Assembly: GCF_039544305.1 (NCBI RefSeq)
Contig: NZ_BAABLK010000028.1
Location: 197,385 to 261,384, forward strand
Direction of reading: 5' to 3'
DNA length: 64,000 nucleotides
Origin: Paeniglutamicibacter antarcticus_C
Lineage (GTDB): Bacteria > Actinomycetota > Actinomycetes > Actinomycetales > Micrococcaceae
Positions within the stretch are counted from its first letter, which is position 1, and the number at the start of each line of letters is the position of its first letter. The notes beneath the pieces were generated by a model that saw only the letters and a list, made by a program, of their open reading frames with translations, had not been told where the DNA came from and searched no databases. Position numbers and translations under genes: made by a program. Positions 37,433 to 46,394 of this stretch are shown here, one piece after another.

Positions 37433-38896
37433 ATGAGCATCAACGTACAATCAACTGTCACCTTTGACAGCCAATTTGCCCGTGAACTTCCCGAGCTGGC
37501 CCATCCTTGGCAAGCGGACCAAGCCCCGGACCCTCGGCTGCTCGTTCTTAACGAGCAGCTGGCCATGGAACTGGGCTTTGACCCCGAGTCCCTGCGACAC
37601 ATCGAAGGTGTGCGACTGCTGATAGGCAACGCGCTACCCAGTGGTGCCACTCCCGTTGCCCAGGGCTATGCCGGCCATCAATTCGGCTCATATTCGCCGC
37701 GTCTGGGTGACGGCCGGGCTCTCCTGCTCGGTGAGGTTGCCGATGCCGAGGGCCGGCTTCGGGACATTCATCTCAAGGGTTCCGGACGCACGCCTTTTGC
37801 TCGCGGTGGTGACGGGCTCGCCACCGTCGGTCCAATGCTTCGTGAATACGTGGTCAGTGAGGCGATGCATGCGTTGGGTATTCCCACCACCCGCTCCCTG
37901 GCCGTGGTGGCGACAGGACGGTCGGTTAGCCGTGAAACCATGCTTCCCGGTGCAGTGCTTACCCGGGTGGCAACCAGCCATTTGAGGGTCGGCAGTTTTC
38001 AGTATGCCCGGGCAATGAACGACGAGGACCTGTTGCGTCGCCTCGCCGACCATGCGATGGCACGCCACTATCCCGACGCCGCGGAGACGGAGAACCCTTA
38101 TCTTGCCCTGTTCGACGCGGTGGTTGCGGCCCAGGCATCGCTGGTTGCCCGGTGGATGCTGGTGGGTTTCATCCACGGCGTCATGAATACAGACAACACG
38201 ACCATCTCGGCAGAGACGATCGACTACGGGCCGTGCGCATTCATGGACGCTTTCGACCCAGCTGCGGTATACAGCTCGATTGACGAAACCGGCCGCTATG
38301 CATACGGCAACCAGCCCGTGGTGGTGCAGTGGAATCTAGCCCGTCTTGCAGAGGCACTCTTACCGCTCTTCCACGAGGACCAGGAACAGGGCGTTGCACT
38401 TGCACAGGAATCGCTCGGCACCTTCAACAGCCAGTACAGCGCCGAGTGGCTGGCCGGAATGAAGACCAAGCTCGGCCTGGACTGCGGAATCGACGATGAA
38501 ACAGCTACGTCATTGACCGCGGAACTCTCGGCTCTCCTGCAAGAAAGCCACGTGGACTACACATCCTTCTTCCGGAATCTGGGCACGGCCGCGCGAGGTG
38601 ACGCCGAGTCCGCGCGGTCCATGTTCTCCGGTCCGTCCACTTTCGATGCCTGGATGGAGCGCTGGCGGGCACTGGTTCCGGACGCGGATTTGATGGACCG
38701 GACCAACCCTATTTACATCCCGCGGAACCACCTCGTGGAGCAGGCTCTCGCTGCCGCCGTCGAGGGTGACATGAAACCGTTCTCGCAGCTCTTGGATGCG
38801 GTCACCGAACCCTACCAAAAGCGTTCCGGCCTTGGCCGATACGCGGCCCCGGCGCCGGAAGGCTTCGGTCCCTACCGGACATTCTGCGGAACCTGA
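37433..38896 (+). CDS. selO: Protein adenylyltransferase SelO (YdiU/UPF0061)
   Basis: This 487-residue pseudokinase-fold protein matches SelO, which transfers AMP from ATP to Ser, Thr or Tyr of target proteins and is linked to redox stress. GYAGHQFGSYSPRLGDGRA, DIHLKGSGRTPFARGGDG with the ATP-binding Lys and Arg, and the metal-binding HGVMNTDNTTI and IDYGPCAFMD are the family hallmarks. The C-terminus, YRTFCGT, keeps Cys where eukaryotic SelO has selenocysteine, as is usual in bacteria. The start at 37433 lacks a strong ribosome site. It sits in a segment that interrupts the RNase D-DUF3000 pair. Confidence 0.95.
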   Translation: MSINVQSTVTFDSQFARELPELAHPWQADQAPDPRLLVLNEQLAMELGFDPESLRHIEGVRLLIGNALPSGATPVAQGYAGHQFGSYSPRLGDGRALLLGEVADAEGRLRDIHLKGSGRTPFARGGDGLATVGPMLREYVVSEAMHALGIPTTRSLAVVATGRSVSRETMLPGAVLTRVATSHLRVGSFQYARAMNDEDLLRRLADHAMARHYPDAAETENPYLALFDAVVAAQASLVARWMLVGFIHGVMNTDNTTISAETIDYGPCAFMDAFDPAAVYSSIDETGRYAYGNQPVVVQWNLARLAEALLPLFHEDQEQGVALAQESLGTFNSQYSAEWLAGMKTKLGLDCGIDDETATSLTAELSALLQESHVDYTSFFRNLGTAARGDAESARSMFSGPSTFDAWMERWRALVPDADLMDRTNPIYIPRNHLVEQALAAAVEGDMKPFSQLLDAVTEPYQKRSGLGRYAAPAPEGFGPYRTFCGT

Positions 38897-39288
38897 GCCC
38901 CCTTGGGTCCATAGTGTTCCTGCCCGCGGCAATCGATTCCTGCCGGGGCAGGGAACCGTCGCGTTGCCCTCAAGAAGTGTTCAGCTTCCACTTGGCGTAC
39001 ATTGTGGAATAAGTCGGTGCAGTCCGTGATCGCGGCGAACCCGAACGCTTGCACGACGCCGGTGGTGACGTACCAGATTCATCGCCGGCGGTTTCCTGGC
39101 AGCTGTCGTGTCCCGGGATGATTGCGAGTGACGAGGTTGATCCGCTCGTCGTTCTCAGCCCGACTGCCGCGGAAATGCGCTGTGACCGATGGCTGTTCAG
39201 GAGCCGGCACGGAGAACCCGGTGCCCCGCAGACCACTCTCATCCATGCCACTTGGGCGTCGAACCTCCGAGGAATGCGCTGGGCGGCC
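38897..39288. other. Intergenic region, right flank of the SelO insertion
   Basis: These 390 bases lie between selO and the convergent DUF3000 gene. A plus-strand frame from 39049 includes SDEVDPLVVLSPTAAEMRCD, but it then runs antisense into DUF3000 and has no recognised family. I see no gene to support. Confidence 0.4.
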
Positions 39289-39903
39289 CTAGGAAAGCCG
39301 GCGATGCGGCAGGGCCGTGACACCGCTGGGCAAAGGAGGCAATCCGGCGAAGGTGCAGACCATGTCGGCCCATGCCTCAAGATGTGTGGAGATATCGTGG
39401 TCCCCGGGGGTCCAGGAGGCCCGCAATTCGATGTCGATGGTTTCGCTGCGCTCGGACAGGGTGCCGTAGCTTTCGGAGAGGACCCGGGTGGTGGTCCCGC
39501 CGGCCTGCCGGTAGCTGGCGTTTGATTCGTTCAGTGCGTCAAGCAACCAGGTCCAGGCAACCGAACCCAGCATCGTGTCGTTGCCCATTTCCGGTTCCAT
39601 GCGGGCGCGGATGTAGGTGACGATACGGAAGGTCCCGTCCCAGAGGGCTGATCCCGCAGGGTCGTGCAGCAACACGAACCGGCCGGTGGCCAGTTCCTCC
39701 GCTGGTTGCGCGGATTCCGCAGCGGCTTTGCGTCCCAAGCGTTCGTGGACATCGGCGGAAAGGGCCAGTGCATAGGGTGCAAGCCGTGCCGGCGCGGGGA
39801 TCTCCTGGAGGTGGATCTCGCGTCGGCAGCTGGAACGTCGAACGGCCGCCAGTGCGTCGAGAAACGCTGGCGGCACTGCTTGGACGGGTCCGTTTGAAGT
39901 CAC
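39289..39903 (-). CDS. DUF3000 family protein
   Basis: This 204-residue protein matches DUF3000 (Rv2680 type), restricted to actinobacteria and of unknown function. The N-terminal AFLDALAAVRRSSCRREIHLQEIPAPARLAPYALAL is the clearest signature. GRFVLLHDPAGSALWDGTFRIVTYIRARMEPEMG and a C-terminal AHLEAWADMV-like helix follow. It normally lies directly beside the RNase D/HRDC gene, suggesting a role in RNA metabolism. In this genome it is separated from that gene by the methyltransferase-selO segment. Confidence 0.9.
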   Translation of the reverse strand: MTSNGPVQAVPPAFLDALAAVRRSSCRREIHLQEIPAPARLAPYALALSADVHERLGRKAAAESAQPAEELATGRFVLLHDPAGSALWDGTFRIVTYIRARMEPEMGNDTMLGSVAWTWLLDALNESNASYRQAGGTTTRVLSESYGTLSERSETIDIELRASWTPGDHDISTHLEAWADMVCTFAGLPPLPSGVTALPHRRLS

Positions 39904-39944
39904 ATGGCGAGTCTAAAGTGTGCTCGTGGCCACTGTGCTTGCGG

Positions 39945-39991
39945 CACGCCGACAGGGCTGGTGCGTGTTAAGCCCCGGCCCTGTCGGCGTG
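39945..39991 (-). terminator. Hairpin after the threonine aldolase gene
   Basis: CACGCCGACAGGGC and GCCCTGTCGGCGTG form a perfect 14-bp stem with a 19-base loop. No good T-run follows, so its terminator role is moderate. Confidence 0.5.
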
Positions 39992-40003
39992 GCCGGGGAA
40001 GGC

Positions 40004-41059
40004 CTACTGTGCAGCAAGTTCCTGTTTGAGCGCGGCGATGAAGGAATCGACGTCCTCCTCGGTGGTGTCAAAGGAGCACATCCAGCGCACTTCCCCGGCA
40101 CTGCGGTCCCAGTCGTAGAAGCGGAAGCGTTCACGCAACCTGTCGGCAACGGCGTTGGGCAATGATGCGAACACGCCGTTGGACTGCGTGGGGTAGACAA
40201 GGTCCACCCCGTCGGTTTCCTGGACCGCGGTGGAGAGCTTGGCTGCCATGGCGTTGGAATGCGAGGCCGATCTCAGCCACAGGTCGGTGCCGTAGAGCGC
40301 GAGCAACTGGGCGGAGACGAACCGCATCTTCGAGCCCAGCTGCATGTTCATCTTGCGCAGGTACTTCATCGACTCCGCCGGGCCCTCGGAAAGGGCCACG
40401 ATCCCTTCACCGGACATGATGCCGTTCTTGGTGCCCCCAAGGGAGAGGATGTCGATTCCGGTACCCGTTGTCATTTCGCCCAGCCCCACGCCCAGTGACG
40501 CGGCGGCGTTGGAGATCCGTGCCCCGTCCATGTGGACGCGCATTCCAAGGCCGTGTGCGTGCTCGGTGATGGCCCGCAGCTCCTTCAGCGTGTATAACGT
40601 GCCCAGCTCGGTGGACTGAGTGATGGAGACGGCCAGCGGCTGGGCGCGGTGCTCGTCGCCCCAGCCCCAGGCTTCCATGTCGATGAGCTCGGGGGTGAGC
40701 TTGCCGTCGGGGGCGGGGACCGGCAGCAGTTTCATGCCTCCGACGCGTTCCGGTGCGCCGTTCTCATCGACGTTGATGTGGGCGCTTGCCGCGCAAACGA
40801 CGGCACCCCAGCGCGGCAGCAACGACTGCAGTGCGATGACGTTGGCGCTGGTGCCGTTGAACACCGGGAAGATTGTTGCACCGTCCCCGAAATGTCCGGC
40901 GATGACGCGTTCAAGTTCCTGGGTGTACTGGTCTTCGCCGTAGGCGACCTGGTGCCCGCCGTTGGCGTCGGCCAGGGCCGCCAGGACCTCTGGGTGGACG
41001 CCCGAGTAGTTGTCCGAGGCAAAACCGCGTACGGAGGGATCATGGATCGAAGAGGTCAT
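40004..41059 (-). CDS. Low-specificity L-threonine aldolase
   Basis: This 351-residue PLP enzyme of the aspartate aminotransferase fold I group cleaves L-threonine or L-allo-threonine to glycine and acetaldehyde. FASDNYSGVHPEVLAALADAN opens the protein; AYGEDQYTQELE, VHMDGARISNAAASLG and LSLGGTKNGIMSGEG follow. The last of these carries the PLP-binding Lys211. The ATG at 41059 is well placed. It lies about 75 bases downstream of the SDR gene on the same strand. A role in glycine supply is likely. Confidence 0.92.
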   Translation of the reverse strand: MTSSIHDPSVRGFASDNYSGVHPEVLAALADANGGHQVAYGEDQYTQELERVIAGHFGDGATIFPVFNGTSANVIALQSLLPRWGAVVCAASAHINVDENGAPERVGGMKLLPVPAPDGKLTPELIDMEAWGWGDEHRAQPLAVSITQSTELGTLYTLKELRAITEHAHGLGMRVHMDGARISNAAASLGVGLGEMTTGTGIDILSLGGTKNGIMSGEGIVALSEGPAESMKYLRKMNMQLGSKMRFVSAQLLALYGTDLWLRSASHSNAMAAKLSTAVQETDGVDLVYPTQSNGVFASLPNAVADRLRERFRFYDWDRSAGEVRWMCSFDTTEEDVDSFIAALKQELAAQ

Positions 41060-41135
41060 GGGTGGTGTGTCCTAACTGTGGAGGTGGACGGTGTGAAGGG
41101 CGTGCACGCGCGGCAACGGGGCCGCACATGGAAAT

Positions 41136-41864
41136 CTACAGGGTCGGCAGGTGGATCCGTGCGCCGTTGAGCTGCGCGGCGTCGGCGGTGAACAGTGACA
41201 CAGCAGCATCGCCCAGCGCGGTGACGTCTGTGAACCCGGCGGTCTTGGACTCTGGTTTCGCCGCACGTGTTGCCTCGTCCGTGAAGGCCTTGATGACCCA
41301 GCACACCGCGGCGGCCCGTTGGGGGACCGGGTCGGTCTTGTTTGCGGACTGGGCGGTGCGCAGCTCCGCGGCGACCGAACGCATCCAGGCCTCGGCGCCG
41401 GCCTTGGCCGATGAGTAGTTGGCGTTGGAGCCGGTGGGTGAATCAACTGCGGTGGCCGAGACGATGGCAACGCGGCCACGGCCAGAGGCCACCAGATCGT
41501 CGCGGAACACCCGTGTGGTGTTGCGCAAGGTGGTGATGACCTGGGTGTGCAGGAACTCGGCGTCTTGGTCGCTCTGCCCGGACAGTCCCTTGCCGCCGCG
41601 CCAGCCCCCGACCAGGTGCAGCAACCCGTCGATGGGACCGCGCTCGTTGTCGATGAGCTGGTGCAGCTCGGTGACCGCTGCGTGGTTGGCCAGATCCACC
41701 TCGTAGCGTCCGTGGACGAAAGGCAGGCGTTCGGCGAGCCGCTGGGCATTGGAGCCGGCCGCCAACACCGTCGCTCCGGCCTTGCACAATGCGTGTGCCG
41801 TCGCGACTCCCGAGGCGGAAGTCGCCCCGGCAATCAGTACCGTCAGATCCGCCAAGTCAGCCAT
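41136..41864 (-). CDS. Short-chain dehydrogenase/reductase family protein
   Basis: This 242-residue Rossmann enzyme belongs to the SDR superfamily. The cofactor loop is AGATSASGVATA. VDLANHAAV marks the base-binding strand, LLHLVGG the structural strand, and VSATAVD...NANYSSAKAGAEAW holds the catalytic Ser, Tyr and Lys. The C-terminus lacks the usual substrate-lid length, so its substrate is unclear. It starts 10 bases after the DUF6421 stop and is followed by threonine aldolase, suggesting one transcript. Confidence 0.85.
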   Translation of the reverse strand: MADLADLTVLIAGATSASGVATAHALCKAGATVLAAGSNAQRLAERLPFVHGRYEVDLANHAAVTELHQLIDNERGPIDGLLHLVGGWRGGKGLSGQSDQDAEFLHTQVITTLRNTTRVFRDDLVASGRGRVAIVSATAVDSPTGSNANYSSAKAGAEAWMRSVAAELRTAQSANKTDPVPQRAAAVCWVIKAFTDEATRAAKPESKTAGFTDVTALGDAAVSLFTADAAQLNGARIHLPTL

Positions 41865-41873
41865 GAACCGATT

Positions 41874-43277
41874 CTAGCCTTCGTCCTTGTTGTGCCAAAT
41901 GCCCTCGATGTCCGAGGCGCCCGTGATGCCGATGGTGGATTCAATGACAGGGCGCAGTTTCTTGCTCAGTGCCTCGTAGAACATCGACAGCGGGAACTCG
42001 TCGTCAAGGACCTGGTTGGTCATTTCACGCAGCGGTTCTGTGACCGGCAAGGCGTCCGGGCCCTTGGCCCAAACCGAGGCAGGGTGCGGGGTCAGCGTTT
42101 GCGAAACCAGGTCGTAGGCGGCTAGCCAGTGGGAGATCTTCGGGCGGTCGATCGAGCGCCAGTACAACTCATCGATGGCGTCTCCCAGTGCCGAAACGAC
42201 CTCAGGGACCTGCTCCCAGTCGACGGTCAACTTGGTGTCGGTCCAGTGCAGCACGTGGTGCTGGTGCATCCAGGCGAAGAGCATCTGCCCGCCGAGCCCG
42301 TCGTAGTTGCGGGTGCGTGAACCGGTGATGGCGAAGCGGAAGATCCTATCGAAGATCACCGCGTACTGGACCAGCTTGGCGTGCTGGCGGGTACTGGGAT
42401 CGGCGGTGGCATCGGACTGGATCTTGACGCATTCGCGGAATGCCGTGAGGTCGCAGCGCAGCTCCTCCAGCGAGTAGAGGAAGTAAGGCATGCGCTGCTT
42501 GATCATGAACGGGTCGAAGGGCAGGTCCCCGCGCATGTGGGTCCGGTCGTGGATCAGGTCCCACATCACGAAGGTCTCTTCGGTGAGGCCCTGGTCATCG
42601 AGCATGGCTGCGGCGTCTGCCGGCAATTTGAGGTTCGTGATCTGCGCTGCCGCTTTCAGCACCTTGCGGAAGCGTGCGGCCTCGCGGTCCTGGAAAATGG
42701 CGCCCCAGGTGAATGACGGGGTTTCCCGGATGGACACCGACTCGGGGAAAAGCACCGCGGAGTTGGTGTCATAACCCGGGGTGAAGTCCAGGAAGCGCAG
42801 CGGAACAAAAAGCTTGTTGGAGTAGTCCCCGGCTTCGAGTGCTGCGATGAAATCGGGCCAGATGACCTCCACGAGCACCGCCTCGAGCAGGCGGTCGGTT
42901 GATCCGTTCTGCGTGTACATCGGGAACAGCGCCAGATGGCGCAGGCCATCTTCTCGCGCAAGCTGGGGCTGGAAGGCGAGCAGCGCATCAAGGAAATCGG
43001 GGATGCCGAACCCGGTTTCTTCCCAGCGGGTCAGATCGGTGCCCAGCGCTTTGAAGTAGTCCGCGTCGTGCGGGAACTGTGGGGCCAAGGTCCGCAGCGC
43101 CTCGGTGATGCTGGTCAGCAGCTCGGTGGCACGCTTTTTGTCGGCCGCCTCGGGAACAGAGCCGTCCTGGACCTGGAGCCCCTGGAATGCGGTGGCTGCG
43201 GTCTTCAGTGCAAGCCAAGGCTCGGAGGAGACGAGCTCGTGGTTGGACAATGGCTTTGGAAGAGTTGCCTGTGACAT
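41874..43277 (-). CDS. DUF6421 family protein
   Basis: This 467-residue soluble protein matches DUF6421, seen in Micrococcaceae and other actinobacteria. It is mostly helical. MWDLIHDRTHMRGDLPFDPFMIKQRMPYF contains the His/Asp-rich H-D-R-T-H motif that may bind metal. LFAWMHQHHVLHWTD is a second His-rich segment. No established activity is known to me. It precedes the SDR gene by 10 bases. The pairing of a His-rich protein with an SDR and an aldolase hints at a metabolic function, not proven. Confidence 0.75.
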   Translation of the reverse strand: MSQATLPKPLSNHELVSSEPWLALKTAATAFQGLQVQDGSVPEAADKKRATELLTSITEALRTLAPQFPHDADYFKALGTDLTRWEETGFGIPDFLDALLAFQPQLAREDGLRHLALFPMYTQNGSTDRLLEAVLVEVIWPDFIAALEAGDYSNKLFVPLRFLDFTPGYDTNSAVLFPESVSIRETPSFTWGAIFQDREAARFRKVLKAAAQITNLKLPADAAAMLDDQGLTEETFVMWDLIHDRTHMRGDLPFDPFMIKQRMPYFLYSLEELRCDLTAFRECVKIQSDATADPSTRQHAKLVQYAVIFDRIFRFAITGSRTRNYDGLGGQMLFAWMHQHHVLHWTDTKLTVDWEQVPEVVSALGDAIDELYWRSIDRPKISHWLAAYDLVSQTLTPHPASVWAKGPDALPVTEPLREMTNQVLDDEFPLSMFYEALSKKLRPVIESTIGITGASDIEGIWHNKDEG

Positions 43278-43432
43278 TTTGGATACCCCTTTCGGTACGG
43301 CTGGACACGCAATGGTGGTTGGTGTCGTTCTGGCTTTCCAGCGTACAGAGGCGTCAACGTTGCTGACTGAAAACTGCTCTGAGCATTAGCAACACTGTCG
43401 CCTGGGGCGATACGTGTGGCGGCAAGGCCTAC

Positions 43433-43459
43433 CCGCGGGGAATGCTTGGTTCCCCGCGG
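43433..43459 (-). terminator. Hairpin between msrB and the DUF6421 promoter region
   Basis: CCGCGGGGAA and TTCCCCGCGG form a perfect 10-bp stem with a 7-base loop. A second short hairpin, GGCAGG/CCTGCC, lies at 43478-43496 beside the msrB stop. Neither has a T-run. Confidence 0.4.
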
Positions 43460-43501
43460 CCGCAAGCCGACGCCGGGGGCAGGACCAAAACCTGCCTCTG
43501 G

Positions 43502-43942
43502 TCAGGCTGTCTTCAGCCTCAATGACACCGAATTCATGCAGTAACGCTGGTCGGTGGGGGTGTTGAAGCCTTCGCCCTCAAAAACGTGGCCCATATGTGA
43601 ATCGCAGGCGGCACAAAGCACCTCGATGCGAACCGCACCCATGGAGGCATCGCGGATGTACTTCACCCGGTCCTCGGCCAGCGGGGCGAAGAACGAAGGC
43701 CAACCGCAGCTTGCATCGAACTTGGCGCTTGAGGTAAAGAGCTCGGAACCGCAGGCGCGGCATTCATAGATCCCCTCGGTGGTGGTGTCCCAATACTCCC
43801 CGGTGAAGGGGCGCTCGGTACCCGCCTTGCGAAGGACCTTGTATTCTTCCCGGGTCAGTTCCCTGCGCCACTGGTCATCGCTCTTGGCGACCTGGGGAGA
43901 GGACGGCGTGCTGGATTCTTCTGGTGTCTGGTTTGCATTCAC
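43502..43942 (-). CDS. msrB: Peptide-methionine (R)-S-oxide reductase
   Basis: This 146-residue enzyme reduces the R epimer of methionine sulfoxide in proteins. Two CxxC zinc knuckles, CRAC (61-64) and CAAC (110-113), frame the structure. FDASCGWPSFFAP, DSHMGHVFEGEGF and the catalytic Cys135 in RYCMNSVSLRL are all present. The start is uncertain: GTG at 43942 is used here and a GTG three codons upstream, nearer to a GGAG, is also possible. It is convergent with no neighbour and divergent from the hydrolase gene. Confidence 0.95.
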   Translation of the reverse strand: MNANQTPEESSTPSSPQVAKSDDQWRRELTREEYKVLRKAGTERPFTGEYWDTTTEGIYECRACGSELFTSSAKFDASCGWPSFFAPLAEDRVKYIRDASMGAVRIEVLCAACDSHMGHVFEGEGFNTPTDQRYCMNSVSLRLKTA

Positions 43943-44086
43943 ATAACGCACAACACTCCAGGCCCCGCGGTCATTCCCGATTTTTCGGGAAAAGCACGGG
44001 TCTTCTCGGGCGCCCGGAGCAGTGCGGGTAACTTTTTGGGCCTTCAAAACGCGAACCTGGCCCCGTTGTTTGCAATGATGGTAGGC

Positions 44087-45340
44087 ATGAAGGAAAACCT
44101 CTCCCCGAAGTCCCGCCCTGCACCCTCGGCAGGCAAAGGCCTGAGCTGGGCGCTGCTGGGCGTGGGCGTCGGCGCGGCGGCCGGATCCTTATTTGCCGGC
44201 AGCGTCTCGGCGCTGGGCGCCTATTTCGCCCGACGTGTGGTCACCCCCGATGCCGTGCCGGACCAAAGCCTGGAAATCCTCGCACTGGTGCCCACCTCGG
44301 AGGGCCACGACGTGATCCTCCCGGCGAACAAGGATTCCACGGCACCGGGGAGGTATTCTCTGCTTTTCACGTCCGACACCGGCCATGCACGCCTGGGCGA
44401 GCCCAAGGGCTACCGGCTCGGGGACGGAACCGTGACCCGGGCCGTGGAGAAGGTCTACTACGGGGAGATCTCCACCGCAGTGCGCGGCAGGCTCTCCGGG
44501 CTCGTCTATGACTCGCCCGCGGACCTGGGCCTCATCCACAAGGACGTGGAGATCCCGATCATGGGCGGCATGGCCCCGGCCTGGCACGTTCCCGGGGACT
44601 CCCGTGCGACGATATGGGCCATCTGCGTCCACGGCCGAGGTGCCACCCGCAAGGAGACGTTGCGCGCACTGCCGGTGCTCAAGCGCCTCGGACTCAGCTC
44701 ACTGCTGGTTTCCTACCGTAACGACGGTGTCGCCCCCGCGGCGATCGATGGCCGCTATGGGCTCGGGGCCACCGAATGGCCCGACATCGAAGCGGCCATC
44801 GACTACGCGTTGGGCCAGGGCGCGCAGGAGATCCTGCTCTTCGGCTGGTCGATGGGTGGAGCGATCGTGCTGCAAGTGGCCGACAAGTCGCGCCATGCAC
44901 GCAGGATCAGCGCATTGGTGCTTGATGGTCCGGTGATCAACTGGATCGACGTGCTCTCGCACCAGGCCAAGGCAAACCGGCTTCCCGAGGCTGTGGGCAA
45001 GCTGGGCCAATGGTTGCTGGGCAACAAGGCCGGGCGCTGGATGACGGGGCTTGCCGCACCGTTGGACCTGAAGATCCTGAACTGGGTGGAGCGCTACGAC
45101 CAGCTGCGCTTTCCCGCCCTGATCCTGCACAGCGAGGACGACGACTTCGTGCCGATCGGGCCCTCTGAGCAGCTGGCGGCACTGAACCCGCAAATGGTGG
45201 CGCTGTGCCGCTTCAGCAGGGCCGGGCATACCCGTGAATGGAACGTCGACCCACAGCGCTGGGAAGCCGAGATCACCGCATTTATCAACGGTGTCGTCAA
45301 CGCCCCGCGTCCGGGAGACGATGCGGCCGGGCACATCTAG
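44087..45340 (+). CDS. Alpha/beta hydrolase with N-terminal membrane segment
   Basis: This 417-residue protein starts with an Ala/Gly-rich hydrophobic stretch (about residues 20-50, LLGVGVGAAAGSLFAG), a probable membrane anchor or signal. A long linker precedes an alpha/beta hydrolase domain with the VHGRGATRKE oxyanion loop, nucleophile elbow FGWSMGG, and an Asp/His pair in HSEDDDFVP and RAGHTREW. The start at 44087 is chosen over ATGs four codons upstream. It overlaps the convergent YbaK gene by four bases at their stops. The substrate is unknown. Confidence 0.85.
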   Translation: MKENLSPKSRPAPSAGKGLSWALLGVGVGAAAGSLFAGSVSALGAYFARRVVTPDAVPDQSLEILALVPTSEGHDVILPANKDSTAPGRYSLLFTSDTGHARLGEPKGYRLGDGTVTRAVEKVYYGEISTAVRGRLSGLVYDSPADLGLIHKDVEIPIMGGMAPAWHVPGDSRATIWAICVHGRGATRKETLRALPVLKRLGLSSLLVSYRNDGVAPAAIDGRYGLGATEWPDIEAAIDYALGQGAQEILLFGWSMGGAIVLQVADKSRHARRISALVLDGPVINWIDVLSHQAKANRLPEAVGKLGQWLLGNKAGRWMTGLAAPLDLKILNWVERYDQLRFPALILHSEDDDFVPIGPSEQLAALNPQMVALCRFSRAGHTREWNVDPQRWEAEITAFINGVVNAPRPGDDAAGHI

Positions 45341-45846
45341 CGGCTGGCGATGGGTGCGAACAGGGCCCCGGTCAAACGTTGCAGGTCGGCCGGTGCCAGT
45401 TCAATCTCCAACCCTCGGTGTCCACCGGAAACGTAGATCTTCCCCATTTCCATTGCACTGGCATCGATCACCGTGCGCGAGGGATTGCGCTGGCCCAACG
45501 GTGAAATCCCGCCACGCACGTATCCGGTGCGTCGCTCAGCTGCAGCGGGATCGGCCATCTCGACCTTCTTCAATCCCAACGCCGCGGCCATGGACTTCAA
45601 ATCAAGGGACCGGTCCACCGGCACGATGCCCACTGCCAGCGCGGCCGCCCCGGCTTCGCCCGTTGCCACCAGCAATGTCTTGAATACCATGCCGGGTTCG
45701 ACACCCAGGAGCTCGGCGGCCTCCAGTCCGTAACTACCCGCCGAGGGCGCGTGGAAATAGATGTGCACCTTGTAGGGGACCGACTCTCGATCCAGCAACA
45801 CCGTCGCCGGGGTGCCGGTGGAATGTGCGTGCTTCTTGCTGGCCAT
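45337..45846 (-). CDS. ybaK: Cys-tRNA(Pro)/Cys-tRNA(Cys) deacylase, YbaK family
   Basis: This 169-residue protein matches YbaK/EbsC, which hydrolyses Cys-tRNA(Pro) mischarged by prolyl-tRNA synthetase. VFKTLLVATGEAGAAALAVGIVPVD contains the conserved KTL Lys. DLKSMAAALGLKKVEMADP and GYVRGGISPLGQ supply the GGxxPxG active-site loop. The start at 45846 (MASKKHAH) matches the family N-terminus; the longer frame is upstream intergenic DNA. Its stop overlaps the hydrolase stop. Confidence 0.93.
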   Translation of the reverse strand: MASKKHAHSTGTPATVLLDRESVPYKVHIYFHAPSAGSYGLEAAELLGVEPGMVFKTLLVATGEAGAAALAVGIVPVDRSLDLKSMAAALGLKKVEMADPAAAERRTGYVRGGISPLGQRNPSRTVIDASAMEMGKIYVSGGHRGLEIELAPADLQRLTGALFAPIASR

Positions 45847-45893
45847 TGGATGGAGGGACCTTTCGCTGTTCTCCGGGGGTGTTAACGGGAAAT

Positions 45894-45917
45894 GGGCGCC
45901 GGCCGAAGCCGGCGCCC
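45894..45917 (-). terminator. Hairpin terminator of the sulfurtransferase-sufE pair
   Basis: GGGCGCCGGC and GCCGGCGCCC form a perfect 10-bp stem closed by a UUCG-type loop on the minus strand, followed by ATTTC. It lies 23 bases after the sufE stop. Confidence 0.75.
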
Positions 45918-45940
45918 AAGGCATCGAAGTGGTTTCGTCC

Positions 45941-46390
45941 CTAGCCTTCGGCCGCGGCGAGACGCTCGCTGACCTGTCGTTTGATCCGCCCCAGCATCGC
46001 GCTCATGCCCCGTAGCCGCAAGGGCGTCAGCGCCCGGGTCAGGCCCAACTGGTTGGGCATGTCATCGGGGACGGCAAGGACCTGTGCGGCCGGCAATCCA
46101 TCAAGCCCCTCATGCAGCACCGAGGCGAACCCGCGGGTGGTCGGTGCCTCTGGCGGAGCCGAGAAGAAGAGCGAAACCTTGTGTTCCCCGGCCGGCTCGA
46201 CCTCGATGGCCAGGAACAGCGGGGTCTGGCATTCCACAACCTGCTCCAGCAGGTCCGGGTGTTCGGCGAAGCGCGCCGGGAGCTCGGGAAGCTCGTCGGA
46301 GAAGTCAAGGAGCATCTCCAGGCGTTCGGGTTCGGTGACGGACTGGAAGTCCTCGACGATCTCGATCAGTGCCTGTGGCATTTCATTCAT
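45941..46390 (-). CDS. sufE: SufE family sulfur acceptor protein
   Basis: This 149-residue protein resembles SufE, which accepts sulfur on a Cys and passes it to iron-sulphur cluster assembly. The key Cys54 lies in VVECQTPLFLAIE, followed by VSLFFSAPPEAPTTRGFASVL and a helical C-terminus. The start at 46390 lies four bases after the sulfurtransferase stop, so the two genes are one translational unit. This sulfurtransferase-SufE pair is common in actinobacteria, outside the main suf operon. Confidence 0.92.
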   Translation of the reverse strand: MNEMPQALIEIVEDFQSVTEPERLEMLLDFSDELPELPARFAEHPDLLEQVVECQTPLFLAIEVEPAGEHKVSLFFSAPPEAPTTRGFASVLHEGLDGLPAAQVLAVPDDMPNQLGLTRALTPLRLRGMSAMLGRIKRQVSERLAAAEG

Positions 46391-46394
46391 GCGC

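Noticed and set aside
39049..39525. Plus-strand ORF antisense to DUF3000
   Set aside because: Its second half is antisense to a conserved gene, and the first half has no family match or ribosome site.
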